64,000 nt of DNA, taken from Symbiodinium natans (lineage: Eukaryota; Sar; Dinophyceae; Suessiales; Symbiodiniaceae). Below are positions 1-9,027 of the stretch, piece after piece. Both the position numbers and the translations under genes were made by a program. How positions within the stretch are numbered: the stretch's first letter is position 1; each line of letters starts with the position of its first letter. The stretch lies in NCBI GenBank assembly GCA_905221605.1, contig CAJNDS010000001.1:1949525-2013524 (forward strand), given 5' to 3'. Below the pieces are notes generated by a model. The model did not search any database, was not told the DNA's origin, and worked only from the letters and a program-made list of their open reading frames with translations.

Positions 1-464
1 AACCCTAAACCCTAAGCCCTCCCTAAACCCTAAACCCTAAAACCCAAAACCCGAAACGCTAAAGCCCCAAACATGTTCACTTAGAAGCTGAAGTTTCCGG
101 CCCGACGCGCCCACGCAGCAACGGCCCCGAAAGCCCACTGAATCCACAAAGTACTTGGAGGTTCATGGTACGGAATAACCAACTGGAGATTCGAACTGCA
201 CCTAGAACTGTACTAGTATAACCGTATTGGGGCACTCAAGGGGCTTATAAGTGGGTTACAAGTACCGTTCCACTTGGTTCATACCTGGGTTGAAGGTTCT
301 GGGGTGCAGGGCGAGAGGTTGAGAAATCCTGGATCACAACACGAAAACCGTGCAAACCCTGAACCCGAAACCCCAAGCTCTAAACCTGAAACTTTGAACC
401 CTCTAAACCCTTTGCCCTAAACCCTAGACCCTAGACCCTAAACCCTTAACCCTAATCCCTTATC

Positions 465-530
465 CTTCTGGCCGCCATGCGGCGTGCACTCGAAGCCAAG
501 ACAGGCCACGATGTTGGGATGCCGCAAATC
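465..530 (-). CDS. kinase gene exon 10 seen (HPNIV motif)
   Basis: This 66-nt exon reads DLRHPNIVACLGFECTPHG then GQK. HPNIV is the classic helix C to strand 4 segment of protein kinases. The acceptor is GGCAAG|G and the inferred donor GA (AAG|GATAAG). A weak further candidate lies at 102-137 (WAFGAVAAWARR), but it does not match the expected next kinase segment. Confidence 0.88.
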
Positions 531-3500
531 CTTGCCGCCACTTTGGGGTTTGGGGCTTAGGGTTTGGGGAGGGGGGGGGGGGGCGGGCCGGGGGGGCAAA
601 GCGGCCCGGCAGGTACGTTCAAGAACGGTCAACAAAACCTAAGCGCCAAACTCCTGAAAACGAAACATGAAGCCTTTAACCCCTCTCCCTAAGCCCCTTT
701 CAGAAGATACGAACCTCAGTTTTACAAATCCCTGTAAACCAAACCCTTCGAAGTTCTACAAGCCAATAACAACACCTTCAAACCCTTCTAAAACCCCGCA
801 TTCTTGGTAGCCCAGCCATATTTTAATAAGGGCACCCTTTTTGGGGTTGGTTACTTTATCGGGAACCTTGAACTAAAACAAGGGGAAAAGGGTACCACTG
901 GGTTACCAAGGAAGGGATTCCTAAAGACCCTAAACCCTAAACCCTGAACCCTTAACCCTAAACTCCAAACCCTAAACCCTAAACCCTAAACCCTAAACCC
1001 TAAACCCTAAACCCCCCAACCCCTTACATAAACACCCGACTTTGCCAGCCCAGGCAGCCTTGCAGATACGAAGCTCCTCCTCGAGTCGCTCCCTGCCCAT
1101 TTGGGGTTTAGGGTTTGGGGTTCAGGGTTTAGGGTTTAGGGTTTAGGTTTTAGGGTTTAGGGTTTAGGGTTTAGGGTTTGGGGTTTAGGGTTTAGGGTTT
1201 AGGGTTTAGGCTTTAGGGTTTAGGGTTTCGGGTTTATGGGGTGGTTTCTGACGCTTACCGAGTGTTCGAGGGTGCAGGTTTGGACAGGATCTTCAACGCA
1301 AACCTTAACCCAAATATGACGTAAAGGCGGGTTTAGTGTTGGGGGTTAAGGGTTCGGGGTTTAGAGGCTTGGGTGTTTCGGGGACTTCGGGCATGCAATG
1401 TACACAGACTACACACGCATTGCCATGCCTGTTTGATGTGAATTTGGGTTTACAGACACCCCAAGTACGGAAGTACCATGCTTGCTTTGGATTGGGTTTG
1501 CACTTACTACGCGGAATCATTCCCCCCTTCTGGCCGTGCATCCCTCAATTTGCATAGGGTTTAGGGTTCAGGGTTTCTCCAGTTGTTGGAAACGCGATGC
1601 GACGCGCAAACGAATGTAACGTGCGCAGAGCACCTTTGCAAAGGCTTCCAGCCGTGCCTCAGAGTTCCATAGGCAACGTGGCTTCTGCCATGTTTTCAAC
1701 CACGAGATCGGCGTGAAGCGCGCAAAGCAATGAAGCGTTCCCCCCCCCCCCATTCGGGGGCTGCCGCCCACTGCCACGACGACTACGACCAAGAAAAGAC
1801 TCCCCTGAACTCCTCAGCTTGCGAATTTGGTCCCAAATGCCCGAAAGCAAATAGTGTAGGGGTCAGTCTGATCATTGCTAATCATATTCCCTTCGGGGTC
1901 TCTACACAATTATACTATAACAACCCCCCAAAACCCTATTCTAACCATTAAGGTCAAGCCCCTGCCGCCTGAACTTGTCATCGGTCTCCTCGCCAAGAGG
2001 AGACTGCTTCACCGCAAAGATCCGGCCTCCGTGCGAATCTGGGGTACGAAGATGGGGTTTTAGGATTTAGGGTTTAGAGTTTAGGGCAAGTAGACCCCCA
2101 AAAGGTAGGATTCCCTTATTCTCAGGACCCCCAAAAAAGGTACCCCAATTTCCGAAGTTGCGTGGCTTGTGCTTCCAAGTCGGGACTGTGGACTGCGGTT
2201 TCAGTTTGTAAGCCCAGACGCCCCAACACCAAAACAAAGAAACTACCCTAAACCCTGGACCCTAAACCGGATACTGGCCTCTTTCTGAAAACAACGGTCT
2301 GCAATGAGGAACCTAGAGAATTTGACTCGGGTTTCGCGGGCATTGCTTGACCATCCTCGCGGTAGATCAATAGTTCTTGTCATCTCAATGAATCTGAACC
2401 CTTTACCCTTCCTACTTCGAAGCGCCTACATTTCTCTCACCCACATGCCCCGACCACTACTACCACCACTACCACCACTACTACCACTCCCCCGCCTGTC
2501 TGCTTCTCAAGCGCCTTAAAAACCTCGGCTGGGAGCTGCTTTGGCTTGGGGCTCTGAGGGCAAGAGTCGGGCGCAAGAGGGGTTGAAGCAGAAGCCCTAA
2601 ACCCTAAACCCTAAACCCTAAACCCTAAACCCTAAATCCTAAATCCTAGCCCTAGCCCTAAACCCTGAACCCTAAACCTACATCCTAGAAGGGGGGTGCT
2701 TCACAGGTCTTCGGGGGCTTCAGGGGCTTCGGTAGGGGCTTCACGGGATCTGGCTGTAGGGTTGGGTGCCGGGTTGCAAGGTTGAGGCGTTAAAGGGTTT
2801 AGGGTTTAGGGTTTAGGGCTTAGGATAAAACCCCAAAAACCCCAGCACCTAAAACCCCCCAACCCCTAAACCCCTAAACCCCTAAACCCCTAAACCCCTA
2901 AACCCCCTAAACCCCCTAAACCCCCTAAACCCCAAAACCACAAAAAAACCCTGAAACCCAACACAAAAGCAACAACAAATCTCATCTAAACCCAAAACCC
3001 GAAACCCCAACCACCCAAACAATCTCACACACAAACCCTAATTAAACCCTAAACCCCAAACCCGAAACTCTAAACCCTAAACCCTAAACCCTAAACCCTA
3101 AACCCCAAACCCCAATTCCCACCACAACAAGAGTCTCTCTCTGCTCTCTGCCGCGTGGCGCAGGCGTGCGCTCCGGCGCCGATGGAGGAGCCCCGGGTCC
3201 AGCCGAAGCTGCCGGTGATTGGGGCCTTAAAGGGCTGAGTTTAGGGTTTAGGGTTTAGGGTTTAGGGTTTAGGGTTTAGGGTTTAGGGTTTGGGGTTTCG
3301 GGTTTGAGGTTTGGGGTTTGGGGTTTGGAGGGGTCTTAGGGGCCACTAAGGCTTCCTTGTGTATAGCATAGGCACTTGTTATGCATAGCGTTTGCAAGGG
3401 CTCGGGGCCGCCAAGGCTTTTGGGGGGATTTGGGGCTCCTGGGGTTTAAGTGGGTTGAGGGTGTAGGGCCTAAGGGTTTCGGTTTCGGTTGGGAGGGGAG

Positions 3501-6500
3501 GGGAGAGAGCAGTTTGGGGGTTTTAGGGTTTTGGTGGTTTAGGTGGTTTTGGTTTAGAGTTTGTTTAGTGTTTCTTTTTCTTTGAAGGGGGGCAGGGGGG
3601 CTTAGGGAGGGGTCTCAGGGGTTAGAAAAATGTTCTGGGTTCTTGGAGGGGGCTAGGGTTGAAGGGGTTTTGGGTTTAGGGCTTAGGGCTTGGAAGGTTT
3701 AGGGGTCTTAGGGGGTTAGGATGATGTGGCTTTACGGCTGTTAGGGCTTGCGTGCTTTTGGGTTTTAAGGTTTAGGGTCTTAGGCTCTTAGGGTCTTAGG
3801 TTCTTAAGGCCAGGGTTTTAGGGTTTCGGCCGCTGTCGCACACCTCCAACTTCAAACTACCCCCAACATGAAACGAGGCCAAGTAAGTTTGTTTTGAGGA
3901 TTTTGGGGACTATAGGAGTTCTTTAAGAACATGGGCCGACTTGGGAGCCGTTTGTGACTGAGCAGGTAGGGTTAGCAGGGTGGGTTATGGGGGTTCGAAG
4001 AGGGTTTCTAGGGGATGCAAGTAGACCTACTAAGCCAAAAGAGCTTCCAAGGTATGCCCTCCACCACACGCAAGCCCAACGAAAATCACTCCAACCCTTG
4101 CCCACCCTAAACCCTAAAACCTAAACCCTAAACCCTAAACCCTAAACCCTAAACCCTAAACCCTAAACCCTAAACCCTAAACCCTAAACCCTAAACCCTA
4201 AACCCTAAACCCTAAACCCTAAACCCTACCTAACCGGTCACCGAGCCGCATCTGGCCGTGCGGGCGACATCGTGAGCGATGCCGTCTCCGAGCCACTGGA
4301 GCAGCGCGTGGAGCCAGCTGGGAAAGGGCGGAAAAGGCTAGGAGGGGAGGTGGTTTGGGGTTTAGGGTTTAGGGTTTTGGGTTTAGGGTTTTGGGTTTAG
4401 GGTTTAGGGTTTAGGGTTGGGGTTTGGGGTTGAGGGTTGAGGGTTTAGGGTTTAGGGTTTAGGGTTTGGGGTTTAGGGTTTGGGGTTTAGGGTTTGGGGT
4501 TTAGGGTTTAAGGGGCTTTTCAAAAGGCTTGGCAGCCCCAGGAACCACAGTATGCTGAGGGCACTCCTTTTGTGGCTGGCTACTTTAGAAGCGAACCTTG
4601 TGTGAAAAGAAAGAGAACAAGGTAACCACTGCGCTATCAAGGAGGGGATTCCTAAAGACCCTAAACCCTAAGCCCTAAACCCTAAGCCCTAAGCCCTAAA
4701 CCCTAAACCCCAAACCCCAAACCCTAAACCCTAAACACTAAACACTAAACCCTTTCATTCAAACTTAGGCAGACAAAACGCTGGCGCCAAAAGCCCTGGC
4801 AGCCTGGCCTTCGAGTCTGTTTTCGGCCAGCGGCAGCAGCTCCTAGGGTTTAGGGTTTAGGGTTTAGGGCTTAGGGTTTAGGGCTTAGGGTTTAGGGTTT
4901 AGGGCTTAGGGCTTAGGGCTTAGGGTTTAGGGTTTAGGATTTAGGGTTTGGGCCTTGGGCTTAGGGTTTCTGAGGTTCGGGGGTTTAGGGCTTAGGATGA
5001 CATTACCCAGCATGGAGGTTGAGGTAACTTAACGTAGGTCTTTTTGGGGTAGTTCCTGGCACCAGAAAGAATATTTTAGAGAATACAAGGCTCACCCTAA
5101 ACCCTGAACCCTGAAGATAAGGATGGACTTCCTTATCTTTACCCAACATATCCCGAATCCCAGTTCCCCACGCCTATCAAGAACCTACCCGTCAACCATC
5201 CCCAAATCTTAGGGTTGAGGGTTGAGGGTTTAGGGTTTAGGCTTTAGGATTTAGGGTGTATGGTTTAGTGTGTAGGGTTTAGGGTTCTCAAAACGTTGGT
5301 CCCCTTGTGGGTACCCTACATATTCGCGTCCGCCTTAGAATGATCATAATTGAGAAGTGGCCAAAAGCCCTAAACCCTAAACCCTAAACCCCAAACCCTA
5401 AACCCTAAACCCTAGACCCAGAGTTGTCTGATTCCGCAATCACATTTCGAATTTCGCATTTCGGGCAGAACAGCTCCCGCAGACACCAGCGGCTGAGGGA
5501 CTGGGGTTCAGGGTTTGGGGTTTGGGGTTTGGAGTTTGGGATTTAGGGTTTAGGGTTTAGGGTTTAGAGTTTAGGGTTTAGGGTTTAGGGTTTAGGGTTT
5601 AGGGTTTAGGGTTTAGGGTTTAGGGTTTAGGGTTTAGGGTTTAGGGTTTAGGGTTTAGGGTTTAGCTTTCGTTAAGGTTTTGAAGGGGAGGTTGGGGGGG
5701 GGGCGGAGGGCATAGTATGAATCTTTCATCCTGCAGAAAAAACAGAAACGGAAACCCTAAACCCTGAACCCCCCAAACCCTAAAACTTAGCCTCAAACCC
5801 TCAACCCCAAACCCTAAACCCTAAACCCTATCAAGACCAACTGCTTCGAGTTGCCTTCTGCCTCCGCCGGCTGCTCTTGCCTGGGCCCACTTGGGGGGCT
5901 TCTGGGGTTTAGGGTTTCGGGTTTAGGGTTTAGGGTTTGGGGTTTAGGGTGTGAGATTAGGGTCTGTTTAGAGAGCGAGCAAGTCTTGCCGGGACCCCCT
6001 ATGAACCCCCCCTCCAAAAAAAACACACTAAAGCTAAATCCTAAAAGAAAACAACATGCCCTAAACCCTAAACTAAAGTCCTCATAACTCCTACGAAGCG
6101 CAAAAACAACACCCTAACCTAAACCCCGAAACCCCGAACGTAAACCCTGAAACCCCCAAACCCCTGAACCCAAAAAAACCGAAACCCCGAAAATACTAAA
6201 ACCATTGAAATCCCCACAAGACAAAAAAAGAAGCAATCCCCGAAAATCCCGAGAGAAAAAAGAACAAACCCCCCCCTCCCCCCGCCCCCAAAATAACAAC
6301 CCTAAACCCCAAACCCCAAACCCTAAACCCTGAACCCCCAAACCCTAAACCCTAAGCCCTAGATCCTAAACCCGAAACCCTAAACCCTAAACCCTAAACC
6401 CTAAACCCTAAACCCTAAACCCTAAACCCTAAACCCTAAACCCCCCCCCCCCGCCCCCCCCACCCCCCCCCCCCCCCGGCCCCCCCCCCCCCCCCCCCCG

Positions 6501-6633
6501 CCCCCCCCCCCCCAAAAAAAAAAAAATCCTCAAACCGTGCCCAGCCGCTGCCGCTGCTCCTCCGGCTCTTCCGCTGTCCCTCCGCGGGCGCCGAGGCGGG
6601 GGCCGGCGGGAAGTCCAGCGAGGCGCCAAGCAT
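465..6633 (-). CDS. MAPKKK-like protein kinase gene, 10 exons seen, 3' part missing
   Basis: This gene encodes an N-terminal extension followed by the N-lobe of a Ser/Thr kinase. Exons in transcript order are 6536-6633, 5833-5880, 5444-5492, 4775-4842, 4242-4317, 3160-3225, 2496-2523, 1969-2026, 1059-1092 and 465-530. Intron phase is consistent at every junction. The kinase motifs come in the correct order: WTRGSSIGAGAHAC (Gly-rich loop, with Ala for the third Gly), VFKALEKQTG, RIFAVKQ (strand 3 with the ATP-binding Lys), RERLEEELRICK (helix C) and DLRHPNIVACLGFE. The W-x-R-G-x-x-I-G-x-G loop and FAVKQ are typical of MAPKKK kinases of the STE group, which phosphorylate MAPKKs. The HRD and DFG exons would lie beyond position 1. 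Donors are GT (4), GC (4) and GA (2). The introns are dominated by telomere-type repeats. The exact MAPKKK subfamily is not resolved, and other STE-group kinases remain possible. Confidence 0.87.
801..915. mobile_element. inverted-repeat element, family A copy 1
   Basis: The left arm TCTTGGTAGCCCAG is mirrored by CTGGGTTACCAAGGA at the right. Inside, AAGGGCACCCTTT faces AAAGGGTACC. It sits in the centre of an intron whose ends are telomeric repeats. Similar sequence occurs at 4528-4650 and 22328-22445. No transposase is encoded. Confidence 0.5.
1059..1092 (-). CDS. kinase gene exon 9 seen (helix C, 34 nt)
   Basis: This exon encodes ERLEEELRICK. It holds the helix C region, whose Glu pairs with the subdomain II Lys. 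The acceptor is GGGCAG|G and the donor GC (AAG|GCTGCC). Phase 2 in and 0 out match the neighbours. Confidence 0.85.
1969..2026 (-). CDS. kinase gene exon 8 seen (catalytic Lys strand)
   Basis: This 58-nt exon reads RIFAVKQSPLGEETDDKF. The AVK lysine is the ATP-anchoring residue of subdomain II. The acceptor is ACGGAG|G and the donor GC. Phase 1 in and phase 2 out match both neighbours. Confidence 0.88.
2496..2523 (-). CDS. kinase gene exon 7 seen (28 nt)
   Basis: This micro-exon reads VFKALEKQTG, kinase strand 2 and the following turn. The acceptor is AGCCGAG|G and the donor GC (ACAG|GCGG). Beyond the donor the open frame continues only as a GTG/GTA simple repeat coding poly-Val, which is treated as intron. 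Confidence 0.85.
3160..3225 (-). CDS. kinase gene exon 6 seen (Gly-rich loop)
   Basis: This 66-nt exon carries GWTRGSSIGAGAHAC, the ATP-binding glycine-rich loop of a protein kinase. The donor is GC (TGC|GCCACG). Joining to the next exon gives GAGAHAC-VFKAL, which has the canonical G-x-G-x-x-x-x-V spacing. Confidence 0.85.
4104..4228 (-). repeat. CCCTAAA array
   Basis: About 17 near-perfect units directly on the plus-left side of a kinase exon. Confidence 0.95.
4242..4317 (-). CDS. kinase gene exon 5 seen
   Basis: This 76-nt exon reads WLHALLQWLGDGIAHDVA followed by RTARCGS. The acceptor is CCCAG and the donor GTGACC. It enters in phase 2 and leaves in phase 0, feeding directly into the Gly-loop exon. 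The opposite strand is also open here; the minus reading is preferred for its splice sites and phase. Confidence 0.65.
4528..4650. mobile_element. inverted-repeat element, family A copy 2
   Basis: This is a diverged relative of 801-915. It shares GGCACTCCTTTTGTGG, GGCTACTTTA, the AACAAGGTAACCACTG stretch and the tail AGGGATTCCTAAAGACCC that runs into a CCCTAAA array. It also occupies the centre of an intron of the kinase gene. Confidence 0.5.
4775..4842 (-). CDS. kinase gene exon 4 seen
   Basis: This 68-nt exon reads ELLPLAENRLEGQAARAFG and continues ASV. It lies between acceptor CCCTAG, formed inside a telomeric CCCTAAA tract, and donor GTCTGC. Phase goes from 0 to 2 and matches both neighbours. 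Confidence 0.7.
5444..5492 (-). CDS. kinase gene exon 3 seen
   Basis: This 49-nt exon reads RWCLRELFCPKCEIRN, with a C-x(8)-C-x-x-C spacing that could bind a metal but is too short to assign. The acceptor is CCCTCAG and the donor GTGATT. An alternative GC donor six bases on (exon end 5438) keeps the same phase and adds two residues. Confidence 0.65.
5545..5666 (+). repeat. TTTAGGG array
   Basis: About 17 near-perfect units in a kinase intron, on the plus-right side of exon 5444-5492. Confidence 0.95.
5833..5880 (-). CDS. kinase gene exon 2 seen
   Basis: This 48-nt exon reads QEQPAEAEGNSKQLV. The acceptor is GGGCCCAG|G and the inferred donor is GATAGG (a GA type), chosen because it keeps phase 2 into the next exon. 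A GT donor six bases earlier is possible but breaks the phase. Confidence 0.6.
6440..6526. repeat. poly-C tract passing into poly-A
   Basis: About 70 nearly pure C residues run directly into 13 A residues just downstream, on the minus strand, of kinase exon 1. The same C-run to A-run junction recurs at 12288-12319 and 57631-57695. T-run to G-run versions lie at 34143-34159 and 41539-41570. Confidence 0.9.
6536..6633 (-). CDS. kinase gene exon 1 seen (N-terminal extension)
   Basis: This 98-nt exon follows the acceptor CCCCCCAG and begins with ATG (MLGASLDFPP...). The ATG could be the start codon or an internal Met, because an acceptor directly precedes it. The segment is rich in Pro, Ala, Ser and Arg (KSRRSSGSGWA) and looks disordered. 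The donor GTTTGAG at 6535 gives phase 2, matching the next exon. Poly-C and poly-A runs follow immediately downstream. Confidence 0.6.
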
Positions 6634-7021
6634 CTGGGGGGTACGCTTGGGGCGTTGGGGGGTTTAGGGTTTAGGTTTTGGGGTTTGGGGTTTGGGGTTT
6701 GGGGTTTAGGGTTTAGGGTTTAGGGTTTGGGATTTAGGGTTCAGGGTGCATTAAGGGGGTTTTGGAATGTTTTGGATAGGTTTGGGGAAGGGTTTCAGGG
6801 ATGCTGTGTTTTTGGTGGGAGTTTCGGGAAGTCAGGAAGTCTTAAGTTCAGGTTTTGGTGGATCCTGTCACAAGGACACTACGGTACGGCTTAGGGTCTG
6901 GGCCTCAGGGTGTTGTCGGGAGTTGGCTGAAGGGACCCTGAACCCTAAACCCTAAACCCTAAACCCTAAACCCTAAACCCGAAGGGGGGCTTCTAGGCCT
7001 CTTGAAGCCCAAGCCTTCTGG
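6634..7021. other. telomere-rich spacer
   Basis: It holds a G-strand array (6660-6750), a 190-bp unique core (6750-6935) and a C-strand array (6938-6980). No convincing exon was found. Confidence 0.6.
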
Positions 7022-7023
7022 AC

Positions 7024-7025
7024 TC

Positions 7026-7118
<93 letters not shown>

Positions 7119-7136
7119 ATACTACTACTACTACTA

Positions 7137-7228
<92 letters not shown>

Positions 7229-7365
7229 ATAGTAGTAGTAGAAGTAGGAGTAGGAGTAGGAGTAGTCGTAGTCGTCGTCGTCGTTGTCGTTGTCGTATGA
7301 GGAGGAGGAGGAGGAGGAGGAGGAGGAGGAGGAGGAGGAGGAGGAGCAGCATCAGCAACAGCATC
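7024..7365. repeat. trinucleotide microsatellite block (CTA/TAG/AGG)
   Basis: About 205 bp of (CTA)n with two small interruptions is followed by (TAG/TCG)n and then (AGG)n. Long open frames across it encode only homopolymers (Leu, Tyr, Val, Ser) and are not genes. From 7366 to 7500 the DNA stays rich in AAC/ACG/GAT triplets, like a decayed extension. Confidence 0.95.
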
Positions 7366-7595
7366 AGCAATGATAACACGAACAGCCAAACGTATACAAC
7401 AGCAGCTTTAAACTAGAACAATAACAACAACGGCTACGGTAGGAAGAACAACAATGACGACGGTGATGATCATGGTAGCGGTGATGATAACAGTGAATGA
7501 CCTAACAGCGATAGCCTAGCAACCCAAAACCCTTGAAGCCTGTATGAGTTTTTGTACAATAACAACACCCAAAACCCGAAACCCTAAAAAGGAAA

Positions 7596-7690
7596 GAGGG
7601 AGAAAGCTCGCACGCGCCTCGCTCTCGCGTGACGCAGGGGCCGACCAGCGCCCTCCCACGCAGGCACTTTGGTAAGCGGGTTAGGGTTTG
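7596..7690. other. coding-like island, strand unresolved
   Basis: This GC-rich island lies between a telomeric end at 7587 and a G-strand repeat at 7680. On plus it reads LARASLSRDAGADQRPPTQ and ends in a perfect donor GTAAGC at 7673. On minus it reads CLRGRALVGPCVTRERGAC with acceptor ACCAAAG. Both are plausible, and the family is unknown. Confidence 0.35.
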
Positions 7691-7795
7691 GGGTTCAGGG
7701 CCTTGGATTTAGAGTTCATGGTTTGGGGTTCGGGTTTGGCTTATGGGTTGGGATAAGAGCAAGGGGTTTAGGGTTGTTGTTTTGGGATTTTGTTG

Positions 7796-7968
7796 CTGGG
7801 CTCTCTCGCTCTCTCTCGCTCTCGCTCGCTCTCTCTGCTCTCTCTCGCTCTCCCTCCCTCCCTCTCCCTCGCTCTCCCTACCCTTCCCCTGCGCCAGACA
7901 GGAGTACAGAGCGCCGAGCTTCGCTGCCCAGATCCTCCTGGACCAATTCGCCAAGAAGCTTCAAGCGC
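7796..7968 (+). CDS. candidate exon behind a long polypyrimidine tract
   Basis: A 95-bp CT-rich tract (7800-7886) ends in GCGCCAG. After it one plus frame reads EYRAPSFAAQILLDQFAKKL, and a second plus frame is Ser/Arg-rich and also open. The polypyrimidine tract favours plus. However, joining it to 7596-7672 in that frame makes a stop, so the gene model is unsettled. The minus strand is open too. Confidence 0.35.
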
Positions 7969-8143
7969 CAGTGCCCGAAACTAGTGCCCAAAAATCCAAA
8001 AGTAGTGCCCAAGTGAATCCTTATGGAAAAGAAGGAACATCGCTCTGTTCTTGCGGGATAACAATTGGGCACTATGCCGGGCGCAATCGGGCACTAGTTC
8101 GAGCACAAGTTCGGGCACCACTTCGGGCACTTTTCGGGCAATT
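7968..8143. repeat. AGTGCCC / GGGCACT inverted cluster
   Basis: Three AGTGCCC motifs (7970-8011) are followed after a short gap by at least five GGGCACT/GGGCACC motifs (8067-8136), usually inside TTCGGGCACT. The two halves can pair as an imperfect hairpin. Confidence 0.6.
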
Positions 8144-8194
8144 TCCCAGAGATATCCTTGGACTGGCTGCACGGGCGGCGCGACCCGCTTCTTG

Positions 8195-8332
8195 ACACAG
8201 AACTTCCAGGCGAATCTCAAGGCATTCGCTCTGGCCTCTCTGCACCTAAGCAGACGCCAACAGACGTCCATTGACTGCGCCAGTTGCCATATCACATCTT
8301 GCCATCCTCCTGCTCAGATTCATGCCCGATGA
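8195..8332 (+). CDS. candidate terminal exon
   Basis: After TTGACACAG the plus frame reads NFQANLKAFALASLHLSRRQ and ends at TGA 8330-8332, with two HxxxCHPP-like His/Cys pairs near the end. The minus strand is open over the same span. No family recognised. Confidence 0.3.
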   Translation, partial: TQNFQANLKAFALASLHLSRRQQTSIDCASCHITSCHPPAQIHAR

Positions 8333-8602
8333 TCGGTATTGCCACCAGCTTGTCAGAAAGGTACTTGAAAAAAGGGGGAGGTCTGCCGAGTGCAGGATCT
8401 TTAGTGCCGAAAGGGTTACTGGAAAACAGAAATCCCCCCAAAACGAGGTTTAGGGTTAGTACGCACACGAACCTATATAATACTAAAAGCATGAAGAGAA
8501 TGAGGTGGACTAGTTTTTCAGCGAAATGAAGTGAGATGCCTGAAATTAATGAACAAATGAACGAAGTGATGTCCCAAAGAATATAATGGAGACAAAAGGC
8601 TC

Positions 8603-8839
8603 TTAATAATGTTGAAAGCGTGACATGTTCTCATTCTGCGTGACCTTATAGATTATACTATTACTGTTCTTCACGTCGTACACTTTCCTCACGCTACAAA
8701 CTTCATATCGGTCCTCGGGTGAAAAAGCACATGTTATTTGATCCTGATTATGGGGCTTTGTCTCCCTGCGATCCACCATTATGTCCATGAGGTAATTTGT
8801 TAATGCTTTCACTTCCTTAGCGTCTTTCGGCCAGGGAAT
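8603..8839 (-). CDS. AT-rich open frame, unrecognised
   Basis: About 78 codons run to TAA, reading IPWPKDAKEVKALTNYL near the start and IIYKVTQNENMSRFQHY at the end. Codon use is AT-rich (ATA, TTA, AAT, GAT), unlike the GC-ending codons of the spliced exons around it. There is no telomeric repeat within 8455-8835. The residue composition is protein-like rather than random. It could be a remnant of a mobile element, a transferred gene or a terminal exon. No family recognised. Confidence 0.4.
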   Translation of the reverse strand: MPWPKDAKEVKALTNYLMDIMVDRRETKPHNQDQITCAFSPEDRYEVCSVRKVYDVKNSNSIIYKVTQNENMSRFQHY

Positions 8840-8944
8840 GGTTTAGGGAAACCCGAAACTCTAGAATAGAAAACCCCAAACACTAAACACTAAACCCGGA
8901 ACGCCAAACCCTAAACCCTAAACTCTAAACCCCCAAAAAAGGCC

Positions 8945-9027
8945 TCAAGCTCGCTTCCCTAGAAGTGGCACATCGACCCCCCCAGAGTTTCGTCCCCATG
9001 GCCTTGCAAAGGCGGTGCCGGCAAATC
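8945..9027 (-). CDS. gene 2 terminal exon
   Basis: After acceptor AGCGCAG, phase 1, the frame reads FAGTAFARPWGRNSGGVDV then PLLGKRA and stops at TGA 8945-8947. Entry phase agrees with the donor at 11060. A C-strand telomeric tract follows the stop on the plus-strand left side. Confidence 0.5.

Larger units (their letters stand above)
531..3159. other. introns of the kinase gene, 0.5-3.2 kb
   Basis: Between the kinase exons the DNA is CCCTAAA arrays (about 940-1017, 2595-2640, 2868-3100), TTTAGGG arrays (1100-1235, 2790-2822) and non-repetitive cores. The core at 801-915 is an inverted repeat with related copies at 4528-4650 and 22328-22445. The core at 1560-1850 is open on the minus strand in two frames, but phase continuity skips it. 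The segment at 2460-2495 is a CTACCA simple repeat. Confidence 0.8.
3226..6535. other. introns of the kinase gene, 3.2-6.5 kb
   Basis: The introns hold G-strand arrays at 3240-3325, 4360-4510, 4850-4950, 5220-5285, 5515-5666 and 5905-5950. C-strand arrays lie at 4104-4228, 4655-4755, 5370-5415, 5750-5830 and 6300-6440. In nearly every intron, read in the transcribed direction, the TTTAGGG form is next to the 5' splice site and the CCCTAAA form next to the 3' splice site. Confidence 0.8.

Noticed and set aside
1-60. Chromosome end at the start of the window
   Set aside because: CCCTAAA at the edge is no longer or purer than dozens of internal arrays, so it cannot be taken as a telomere.
7002-7389. 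Open frames of 75-138 codons over the CTA/AGG block
   Set aside because: They encode only poly-Leu, poly-Tyr, poly-Val or poly-Ser from a trinucleotide microsatellite.
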